Of a DNA stretch of 64,000 nt, positions 11,923 through 20,618 are shown piece by piece. Within the stretch, counting starts at the first letter, position 1, and every line of letters begins with the position of its first letter. This DNA is from Anticarsia gemmatalis (taxonomy: Eukaryota > Arthropoda > Insecta > Lepidoptera > Erebidae), in the NCBI RefSeq assembly GCF_050436995.1, contig NC_134746.1:10414501-10478500 (forward strand). Direction: 5' to 3'. The notes below the pieces were generated by a model that did no database searches, was not told the origin of the DNA, and saw nothing but the letters and a program-made list of their open reading frames with translations. The translations under genes were made by a program, and so were the position numbers.

Positions 11923-12636
11923 ATGGACACCGTGCAAGCAACACTGAATGAGCTCAGCACCAGCATCAACAGCAGAATGGCTGATTTTGAAGCGCAGCTA
12001 CTGAAGTCCGCCCCTCTGAGTGTCTCCAGCCTGGCCTCCGACTTTGCAGCGTACAGGGCATTTGTTACCCAAGCCCTGACAATGCTGCAACTGCAAATTG
12101 ACGGGCTTGCACGAACAGTCGACAGCATGGAGATGCAGCGGCGGAGGAAGATACTGCTGCTTCATGGTGTTACGGAGCCTGCCAAGGATGAAGACGTTGC
12201 CCAAACAGTCACTAGTGTCGTTGTCAAGCAGCTGGGCATTGGTGATTTCTCCAATGATGACATTAGGCGCTGTCAGCGAATGGGGCGGAAGACTTCGGCT
12301 AAGAAGCCCCGGCCAATACTGGTTAAGTTGAGGGACTTGGAGCTGCGTGATAAGCTGTGGTTCTCCAAGACGAAGCTTAAGGGTTCCGGAGTCACCATGT
12401 CGGAGTTCCTCACCAAGAGCAGGCACGATGTGTTCATGGCGGCTCGTGAGAAGTATGGGGTCAACAAGTGCTGGACTCGGGATGGTGCAATCCATGTTCT
12501 GGGACCGGAAGACGTGAGGCACCGTGTGACAACACAAGCCGAGCTGTGCAAGGTCGGTGAGCTGTTGCCCAAGCCGAGTTCGGCGCCCAAACCACTGGTT
12601 GCCTCAAAATCGAAGCGAGTAGCCCCCAAAAAGTGA
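11923..12636 (+). CDS. LINE ORF1 protein (RNA-binding, coiled coil-RRM-like-CTD)
   Basis: 237 residues. ORF1 proteins of LINEs bind the element RNA and form the ribonucleoprotein that reverse transcription needs. Residues 1-75 are helical with heptad-like hydrophobic spacing, as for a short coiled coil. Residues 74-150 look like an RRM fold with strands KILLLHGV (76-83) and RPILVKL (130-136). Residues 155-200 resemble the C-terminal domain of L1-type ORF1p: FLTKSRHDVFMAAREKYG (162-179), then KCWTRDGAIHVL (182-193). The tail is basic (KSKRVAPKK). No CCHC zinc knuckles or esterase motif are present. The start was chosen for its CAAAATGG context and length. The frame is intact. Domain assignment rests on pattern recognition, not a search. 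Confidence 0.88.
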   Translation: MDTVQATLNELSTSINSRMADFEAQLLKSAPLSVSSLASDFAAYRAFVTQALTMLQLQIDGLARTVDSMEMQRRRKILLLHGVTEPAKDEDVAQTVTSVVVKQLGIGDFSNDDIRRCQRMGRKTSAKKPRPILVKLRDLELRDKLWFSKTKLKGSGVTMSEFLTKSRHDVFMAAREKYGVNKCWTRDGAIHVLGPEDVRHRVTTQAELCKVGELLPKPSSAPKPLVASKSKRVAPKK

Positions 12637-13180
12637 GGTCATCCGAGTTCATAACTAGTCCAGGTACACTTCGCATGTTTACTTGCATAATTCATTTCTT
12701 CTACCTCCCACAAATATTATAATATAAATGTTTATTCTCCCGTTTGACTTTGACTTTGACATCTGACATTTCTGACACTTCATACTTAATGTTACCATAT
12801 TAAAAATCTATTTTTTACCGTTCTTACCTCTCGACTCTCTAGTATTTTTAATTTTATATACACATATTATTAATAACATTATTAATATTATTATTTTCTT
12901 CTTTTATTTATTCTATACAATCCTGTTTAAGAAACTGTCGTATTATTTCTATGTTTTCTTTTTTTCCTTTCTCGTACCTGGACTAGTTGTTAGGTGTTAA
13001 TTATTATTATTATTTTTTTTTAAATGTACCTGTTTTGTTCTCGCAGCCGGCAGATGGAGCAATAACTTTTGTTTATCAGCCTCTATTATATATATAGTAT
13101 ATATTTATTTTTATTGTATCTTCTATTTTATTTTTTATTAATTATTTATTGTTATTTATCTTTACTAAAATAATTAACTT
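12637..13180 (+). other. LINE inter-ORF spacer, 544 bases
   Basis: AT-rich DNA between the ORF1 stop and the ORF2 start, with runs such as TTTGACTTTGACTTTGACA near 12,745 and TATATATA stretches near 13,090. The ORFs do not overlap, so ORF2 cannot be made by simple stop-restart over a few bases. No further ORF was seen. Confidence 0.7.
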
Positions 13181-16114
13181 ATGTCACTATTAGACATTAG
13201 CATAGATAATGAAGAATATTTTTCTGCAAGTAGTGATACCAGCTTCGTAAGTGTTCCATCTCTTGCTGAGACACTGTCGTCCCAGTTTTCTGATTTTCCC
13301 AGGAACTTTAATGTGGTCCATATTAATGCTCAGAGTATTCCGGCCCATTTCCCGGATATGCTGGCTACTTTCGACTGTACACATATTCATGCAATACTTG
13401 TTTCTGAGTCTTGGCTTAAACCATGCTTAGTCTCATCTGCTTACTCACTCCCAGGCTATGAGCTTATTAGAAACGATCGCGCAGTGGGAGGTGGGGGTGG
13501 TGTGGCTATCTATCTTAAGCATAATATTCCTTTCTCCATAGTTAGCATGTCACCGCAGCCCCCACCACCAAATGCTGGCGAGCATCTTTTTCTCGAAGTT
13601 GAACTTCTCCACTCCAAAATTTTGCTCGGTGTTTTTTATAGTCCTTCTTTACGTGTAGATTACTTCACCTCTCTTGAAATTCTATTAGAAAATGTTCTCC
13701 CCGTGTACAGTCAAACCATAATCATGGGCGATTTCAACACCTGCCTCCTTAAAAATGATCACCGTTCCTATGCACTCCAATCAATCGTTGACTCCAATAA
13801 CCTCTCCATACTTCCTCTTAATACTACTCATCATTTTCCTAACTGTACTCCGTCCCTGCTTGACCTTATCCTTATTTCTTCCCCTCATCGTGTTTCCAAG
13901 CATGGTCAGTGTTCTGCAGATGCTTTTTCCTATCATGACCTCCTCTTCTTGTCTTACCGTGTCCGACCTCCGAAACCTAAACCTAAAATCCTGGTGCAGC
14001 GCAACTTTCGTGAAATGAATGTGGCAAATCTTCGTGCGGATGTCAACAACATTGTCTGGGATTCTCTCTTTGATTCCGAAAATGTAGACGAGAAAGTTGA
14101 GCTATTGACCTCCAGTCTGATAAAACTCTACGACACTCATGCACCATTGCGTAAAATAAGAGTGAAACATCTTCCGTCACCTTGGCTGACGGACGACATT
14201 AAATCATTACTCTCCAAGAAAGCTGCTGCTAAAACGAAATTTAAATGTCGTCCAACCAACGCTAATTGGAATAAATATGTCGCAATACGTAATCACTGCA
14301 GTAAGGTGTGTAGGAATGCACAACGCCGACATATTCATGCATCTGTCGAAAACGGAGATCCAGCCAAAGTCTGGAAATTTCTGAGATCATTGGGAGTCGG
14401 CAAATCTCGCCAAGACACAATTCCTAAATCTCTCGATCTGAACGCTTTAAACCAGCATTTCACTACATTACCCAACTTTGACCCCTTACTAAAAGATAAT
14501 ACTCTAAAATCTCTTTCACTAAGTTCGACTCCCGATTGCTTCCCATTTGACTTTCATCAATTTGCTGCTTGTGACGTTAAGAAAAGCATCCTATCTACTA
14601 CCTCGAATGCAATAGGTACCGATTGCGTCAGCCGTAATATGATCCTTCCTATCCTTGATGAGATACTCCCTGTCATCTGTCATATCCTTAATTTCTCCAT
14701 CTCCAGGGGCATCTTCCCATCAGCTTGGAAAGACGCCCAAATCACACCTCTACCTAAAAAATGTAACCCTTCATCCTTCTCTGAATACCGGCCCATTTCT
14801 ATCCTACCTTTCCTGTCTAAAGTTCTTGAACGCCTCGTTCATGATCAGCTTAGTTCCTTTCTTTCCGAAAACCAACTCCTTAACCCACTCCAGTCTGGTT
14901 TCCGTCCCGGTCACAGTACCACCACAACCCTGGTTCATATTACGGAAGACATTAGGTCAGCAATGGAAGGTGGTAATCTAACTGTGCTTGCATTGCTAGA
15001 CTTTAGCAACGCTTTTAACACTGTTGACTTTGATCTACTTCTCGGGATACTATGCTCTCTTAACGTATCTCCAACAGCGGTTGACTGGTTTCGTAGTTAC
15101 CTGTTTGGGCGCCGGCAACGTATCAGCATCGATAACACGATCTCCGCATGGTGCCCGTCATATGCTGGCGTTCCGCAGGGCGGCGTTTTATCCCCTCTTC
15201 TCTTCGCAGTTTTTATCAACTCAATTTCTAACTTCTTGACTTCCTCCTACCACCTCTACGCAGATGATCTACAGATTTACTCCCACGCTCCTCTAGATAG
15301 GTTGACGGAAGCTGTTCAAACTATAAACACCGACATGATGCGAATTTGTGACTGGAGCAAGTCGTACGGGTTAAAGGTCAACCCGGATAAGACCCAGGTA
15401 ATTGTTGTTGGCAGTTCGAGAATGATCTCGAGAATCGACTGGTCACTGATACCTCCCGTGTCTTGTGACGGTATTGATATCCCATACAGTGACAAAGTCA
15501 AGAATTTGGGTATCTTCATTGATAAGAAGATGTCGTGGGTTCCTCAAATCCAACACGTCAGTCGCAAAATATTCGCTTCGGCGGGGTCTTTGCGCAGACT
15601 GCGTAATTTTCTTCCCATCACGACTAAAGTTGCGTTAGTACAATCCCTTCTTTTTCCCGTTCTTGATTATGCTGATGTCAGCTATCTTGATCTCACCGAG
15701 GACCAATTGAATAAACTTGAGCGACTTCAAAACTTCTTTATTAGATTCATATTTGGTTTACGCAAGTATGATCATATTTCTGAATACAGACACAAGCTCA
15801 AGTGGTTACCCCTACGTTCACGCCGGAATGCTCACATTCTCTCTCTTTTGTACAATATATTGTTTAATCCCTTAGCGCCCCCATACCTTAAAGAACGTTT
15901 CGATTTCTTGCATGACACGCACTCAAGACTCCTGCGATCATCAGAAAATTTAAGATTGAAGATGCCAGTGCATTCCACAAAGTTTGTTGATAGATCGTTT
16001 TCTGTTGAAGCTGTACGATTGTGGAATGCACTACCAGTGTCAATACGACGTGCTCAATCCTTACCCATTTTTAAAAAACAAGTTAAGGAACACTACCTTT
16101 CGCTACAAAATTAA
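13181..16114 (+). CDS. LINE ORF2: AP-like endonuclease and reverse transcriptase
   Basis: 977 residues. It nicks chromosomal DNA and copies the element RNA onto the nick (target-primed reverse transcription). The endonuclease (about 43-260) shows HINAQS (N49), SESWL (E76), IRNDR (97-101), FYSP (152-155), GDFN (D184, N186), LLDLI (D228) and YHD (H252, D253), so the catalytic set is complete. The reverse transcriptase (about 510-780) has EYRPISILPFLSKVLE, QSGFRPGHST, motif A DFSNAFNTVD (D607), GVPQGGVLSPLLF and YADD (D695, D696). The C-terminal part ends with RLWNALPVSIR and FKKQVKEHY, as in CR1-like elements. No RNase H is present. Motif A reads FNTVD where most relatives have FDTVD, but the catalytic D607 is kept. 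There is no stop or frameshift across 2.9 kb. Confidence 0.95.
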   Translation: MSLLDISIDNEEYFSASSDTSFVSVPSLAETLSSQFSDFPRNFNVVHINAQSIPAHFPDMLATFDCTHIHAILVSESWLKPCLVSSAYSLPGYELIRNDRAVGGGGGVAIYLKHNIPFSIVSMSPQPPPPNAGEHLFLEVELLHSKILLGVFYSPSLRVDYFTSLEILLENVLPVYSQTIIMGDFNTCLLKNDHRSYALQSIVDSNNLSILPLNTTHHFPNCTPSLLDLILISSPHRVSKHGQCSADAFSYHDLLFLSYRVRPPKPKPKILVQRNFREMNVANLRADVNNIVWDSLFDSENVDEKVELLTSSLIKLYDTHAPLRKIRVKHLPSPWLTDDIKSLLSKKAAAKTKFKCRPTNANWNKYVAIRNHCSKVCRNAQRRHIHASVENGDPAKVWKFLRSLGVGKSRQDTIPKSLDLNALNQHFTTLPNFDPLLKDNTLKSLSLSSTPDCFPFDFHQFAACDVKKSILSTTSNAIGTDCVSRNMILPILDEILPVICHILNFSISRGIFPSAWKDAQITPLPKKCNPSSFSEYRPISILPFLSKVLERLVHDQLSSFLSENQLLNPLQSGFRPGHSTTTTLVHITEDIRSAMEGGNLTVLALLDFSNAFNTVDFDLLLGILCSLNVSPTAVDWFRSYLFGRRQRISIDNTISAWCPSYAGVPQGGVLSPLLFAVFINSISNFLTSSYHLYADDLQIYSHAPLDRLTEAVQTINTDMMRICDWSKSYGLKVNPDKTQVIVVGSSRMISRIDWSLIPPVSCDGIDIPYSDKVKNLGIFIDKKMSWVPQIQHVSRKIFASAGSLRRLRNFLPITTKVALVQSLLFPVLDYADVSYLDLTEDQLNKLERLQNFFIRFIFGLRKYDHISEYRHKLKWLPLRSRRNAHILSLLYNILFNPLAPPYLKERFDFLHDTHSRLLRSSENLRLKMPVHSTKFVDRSFSVEAVRLWNALPVSIRRAQSLPIFKKQVKEHYLSLQN

Positions 16115-16295
16115 TTATTTATTTTATGTATTTATTAAGTATGTATTTTAAATATATTATTTGTGTATCATTTATATATATGTATGTTTATATTACTCTT
16201 TTATATACGTATATGTCAATATTTATATATTCACTATCTACACTCAATTGTACTGCCCTCCTTCATTCAACTGCTTTTATATCTCTCCATCCAAT

Positions 16296-16335
16296 GGTTG
16301 CCTGGAAGAGATTGCCACTGTGCGATAAGGCCGCC
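16296..16335 (+). promoter_or_regulatory. LINE 3' UTR hairpin
   Basis: In GGTTGCCTGGAAGAG the bases that follow fold into ATTGC (16,311-16,315), a 6-base loop and GCGAT (16,322-16,326). The outer GCCT and AGGC may also pair. The truncated relative at 60,780 keeps the same hairpin with one compensatory pair change, so the structure is probably selected. A role in recognition by the reverse transcriptase is inferred from other LINEs. Confidence 0.65.
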
Positions 16336-16390
16336 AATTGTACTTTTATTTTAAGTTTATTTTAAGTTTGTTCGTGTTTCCTTTATGTAC

Positions 16391-16396
16391 AATAAA
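16391..16396 (+). promoter_or_regulatory. LINE polyadenylation signal AATAAA
   Basis: AATAAA lies about ten bases before the tetranucleotide tail, in the context ACAATAAAGAG. Confidence 0.7.
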
Positions 16397-16402
16397 GAGT
16401 TT

Positions 16403-16434
16403 TTCATTCATTTCATTCATTCATTCATTCATTC
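16403..16434 (+). repeat. (ATTC)n tail of the LINE
   Basis: Seven or so TTCA/ATTC units with one interruption form the 3' terminus. CR1-group elements often end in short tandem repeats rather than poly(A). Confidence 0.85.
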
Positions 16435-16440
16435 AAATTT

Positions 16441-19400
16441 ATACGTGATTGCAGATAAACTAGCAGCCAAAATTTAAAATCCCTTAATCACCAACCAGAC
16501 ACAGACTCATTCAGAAAACAAAAGCGTATACGACACACGATTTCAGTATCGTACATGCCGTTTACTCGGTCTCAAAGAACATTACTATAAAGTATATTAC
16601 AGTCCATCCATTCGCGATTACGAAGAGTGATAAGACGATCCATTTACACCCGTTCGCACCATACAGAGCTATCATAGCTATATCTATAAGTCTATAGTAA
16701 ACAAGGAAGAAGTCCCACTAAGTCTGTCGCAGATGATAATGTGATGGGACAAGCAGACACTCTCGTCCACTGGTTTTCCTGTTTATCTTACGCCAACACG
16801 TAGTAAATAACAAAATACTGGTTAATGGGACCATAAATCCTTTTTTATTTTACGGTCAATTGATTTTATCAAAACTTTGGAGGGTTGTTGGTTTTTTTTA
16901 CCGTCTGGTGTGATAGATAATGTTGTAGTTGTTGTGAAGGATGTCATAATAGTCATATTTCACAATGTTTGATATAAGTTCCTTACCACTTTCGAGTGAG
17001 GCGGTAGATATCATGTAAGTTTTCAACTTGAAGGCTCAGGTTTGCCACTTCTGAATATGTATCAGGTAGATTTTCTCAGGTTGTGATAGGTTTATAGATC
17101 GAATTCTGACAGTTCTTGTGATATATTTACTATCAGATAGCGTATCTGACACTTATTAATATGTTGAAAAAGGTCCTTTAACTTCTATAGAATTGCTTTC
17201 CTAAATAAACCTTCGTGTTATGTTAAATTATGACCACTAGATATAATAGTGTTCTCCGAAACAGTAGTCATTACTCAACATACGAACTTAACTGGTTCAA
17301 TAAAAACCCGCCATGACATCACATTTAACTGACAGGACGCGGCGAAACTGAGTAATTGGACAAAATGCTGATTTCTAAATTAGCTTTACAGCTTTTGGTC
17401 ACGCGCGACTTTAACTGACATAAACGCTCAGCCATTCCATACATTCAGCAGCGTCAGGTCATGACTATCGTCATAATTGTGCACGCAATTTTTGACACTA
17501 CCGACTGAAAAATACGGATCATAGCAGCTTGAATAATTTGACCGCGAGCATAGAACTACTGCGCAGTTGACTCTGTTTCGTGGTTTTATTTAGGTGTCCT
17601 AAAATGATTGATGTGGTCTTTGCGTTCCGTGAAATAATTCACGTGTGGTTATGCGAATACTTAGGTATGGGTCATTAAAATACAATGAGTGAGTTAGTGC
17701 TCCAAATAAAATACCAAATGTGCTACATTCTCTCCGCAAAATTATTTAGCCGGTGATTAATTTTAGTGGTAATATCCATTGCATTCCCAAGTGTGTCGTA
17801 ATAAGCCACTGCAGCGGTCGTGAACTAACAATTATATCGTGATAATTTGCCCTTGTCTTTATGCTATTGTTGTTTTATGTGCATTAGATCCGTATTTAAC
17901 GTCTTAGAATTAAAAAAGGGTGTTTGTAGTAGTCATAACCGACAGTCTGAATAAAGCAAGATTCGTCTCTTCCTACCCCTTTAAAAAACCGTTATTTTGA
18001 TGTGTGTATGAATGTATTATTTAAATTTATAGGTGGTTTTCAAACACAATAACCGTTTAGACCCAAAATCAAGCAGTTATAACGTTACGTGAAGCAACAA
18101 TTGATTGAAATCAAACCAAATCCTAGAAATAAGTCTTAACTACAGGTTCCATTAAATCTATCCAAAAAATATTCGCATAAACTCAAACACACGAATACAA
18201 AAGTACACAAGTACCGGACAAAGTCATTTTCGAGGTCGTAAAGCACTCGAACGAAGCTCAACTTGACTTTCACTAATCGTGTGCTATGTCTTAAGAGTCG
18301 TACAAATAGGTCTGTTACAACTATTCCCCTGTTTATGTGTCCGTTGAAATAAAACATTTACTACTTTTTTATCTGGTTGTGCTAATATAATAAACTGACG
18401 CTATGATACTTAGAATTATGTGAGAATGTGGATAGATAAGACTTATTGAATTATTATTATCGTAACAGATTCTGTTTCTCCTAATAAAATACTGTTATCG
18501 TGGTTGGAACATTATTCAAGACTTGTAGCACGATCCTACATCCTGTACTAACGAGTATTGAAAGTTTGACACTTAAAATATTTGTATTTGAGAAATTAGT
18601 TGCTACGAAACATGCTCGTATCACAACTGAATTGATGACAGTAAATAAATGGCAATAAACAACAATTCTAAGTTACCGTATATATCGATATGTAATTAAT
18701 TTATAAAGCACTACAAAATATTAGGCACTATAAAATAAAATGCAATCACAAAATTGACTTGTGAACGCCATCATTAAGGGCCTGTAATCAGAAGCAAAGG
18801 GTCACTTGTCATGAGACAGGGCGTCAAAAATCACAAGCGTAAATCTCTACCCAGCACTACCTTTCATAAAAATGAGAAACTGGATAAATTGAATTGGGAT
18901 ACCATCTAAGGAATACTTCACGTAATCTTGTATCTTTTTGTTTCTCGTTACATTTTATTTTCGTATTGATATATCTACTAGGATTTCATATAAAGGTCAC
19001 GAAGGACCCCACTATCCTTGTTGGTCGAACGATTTGAATACGGATTTCGGAATATCAACTAACGGTCTGTTGCTATACCGCTGTTCTTATTTTTTTTGTT
19101 TCAATAGATTATTCTGCCATCAAAACCAATTAACTAGCGAGCTGTGTTAAAATTTACTTATTAACTTACTGAAATTAACTTATTAATTATTATTAAAGCG
19201 TATTCAGTAGTTTCGGAAGTAATATAGCTCTATAATGTTCTAATAATGATACTAAATAATGTTAGAAAAATTAAAAAAATGTCTTTGTAACCTCAAATAA
19301 GATATAATTTAACGTTTCAATATACAGCATATTTCGTTCTAACGACTTGTGGTAAACGTGGATGTGGTTATTTTCCGTATACATTCGCGTTTTCTTTTCT

Positions 19401-20345
19401 CTAATGGAGCTAGCTCAGCAATACTGCAGAATATATTATTCAGATAGAATCACAGTTTTGTGAAAACGAATAACATTTAACTATTTCTCCTACGATAATT
19501 CGTTAACAGTAACTTTTACTTTTACTTACGTTTTTGTTTTTCACTGTCAGATTAATGTCTGTTTTTAATAACTTCCGATTGGATTCATACTTTAATAACA
19601 TACAATGTACTATCGCAATGTCTATATTAATATTGTGGAAACTAATCCAAATCTATATGAAACTCAACAAAACTTTATAACCAATTTAAAATTGCGCATC
19701 AATTTTACATAATCAAAACTATAGTAAATGTACCTATAGTCTCAGGTTAACAATATACCGTGAACAAGCTTTTCCCTCCAAAACAGCGTACACGAGAAGA
19801 ACGAACTACACGAGCTCAGTGGAAATTGGTTGAAGTTGGATTAATGGCCAATCCAGCCGTCAGAGTTGTGAACATCGTGAATAATGTATGAATACATTAC
19901 AGATAAGTTTATCAGGTTACGGCGGGCTTATCCAAAGGATCTTGATTAATAATAATAGAGGTACAATTAACTACCACGTGGAGGAAGCGAGTACATGGAC
20001 TTGTTATCACGAGCTCTCTAGCACGTTGAAGGTAATATTATGAAATTATTATAGGTGATTATTTATACACTTCCTTCAGCTTAAGTTTAAGTTTCTGGTG
20101 AATAAATTATTAACGACTTTGAACAGATGGGCAGTATCAATATAAATCGCATCGTCGTATCGTATAACTAACAAATATTCCTCATGTCTGACGCCTCCTG
20201 AATTATATGCAACAGATGGACATAGGCCAATGATGATGATGATTACTAACAGTCCCGGCTTCCGACCGTGTCATTGAAAAACTAAGATTTGATCTAAAGA
20301 CAGATAGATAAAGTATCTAGCACCCATTTAGTATTTTAAGACATA
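16441..20345. other. Non-coding sequence, no recognised gene
   Basis: About 3.9 kb of AT-rich DNA. No exon, RNA gene or repeat copy could be supported. A short motif at 18,550-18,580 resembles the middle of MITE-1 but is too weak to annotate. CAACAGATGGACATAGGCC followed by GAT repeats at 20,206-20,240 may be the 3' end of an RTE-type LINE. Confidence 0.5.
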
Positions 20346-20618
20346 TCTATACTAATATAATAAAGCTGAAGAGTTTGTTTGATTGTTTGTTTGTTTGTTT
20401 GTTTGAACGCGCTAATCTCAGAAACTACTGGTCTGACTTGAAAAATTCTTTCAGATATTGATTTGTTAGATAGCCCATTTATCGAGGAAGGCTATAGGCT
20501 ATATAACATCACGCTACGGTCATTAGGAGCGGAGTAGCAATGAAAAATGTTACAAAAACGGGGAAAATTTTGACCCATTCTCTTAGGTGACGCAAGCGAA
20601 GTTGCGCGGGTCAGCTAG
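20346..20618 (+). mobile_element. Lep1-like non-autonomous Helitron (273 bp)
   Basis: Starts TCTATACTAATATAATAAAG and ends GGGTCAGCTAG, with A before and T after, the standard Helitron target. A hairpin CGCAA/TTGCG sits just before the CTAG end. A (TTTG)n microsatellite lies near the 5' end. This matches the Lep1-type Helitrons described from Lepidoptera. It encodes no Rep/helicase and would need an autonomous element elsewhere. Confidence 0.9.

Larger units (their letters stand above)
11696..16433 (+). mobile_element. LINE retrotransposon, CR1/Jockey group, apparently full length
   Basis: A non-LTR retrotransposon with two uninterrupted ORFs (11,923-12,636 and 13,181-16,114), an AATAAA and an (ATTC)n tail. 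It has no RNase H domain and no LTRs. The 5' boundary is uncertain: it is either the start of the 19-T run at 11,693 or the G at 11,712. CAAATTT occurs both just before the T-run (11,689-11,695) and directly after the tail (16,434-16,440), a candidate 7-bp target-site duplication. The endonuclease plus reverse transcriptase with a C-terminal LWNALP...F domain is typical of the CR1, L2 and Daphne relatives. I cannot fix the clade without a tree. Both frames being open suggests a young, perhaps active copy. Confidence 0.93.

Noticed and set aside
11998..12537. 179-codon open frame, - strand
   Set aside because: Shadow of LINE ORF1 on the opposite strand.
20206..20240. 3' end of an RTE-type LINE
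   Set aside because: The CAACAGATGGACATAGGCC plus GAT-repeat pattern is suggestive, but it is too short to support from one copy.
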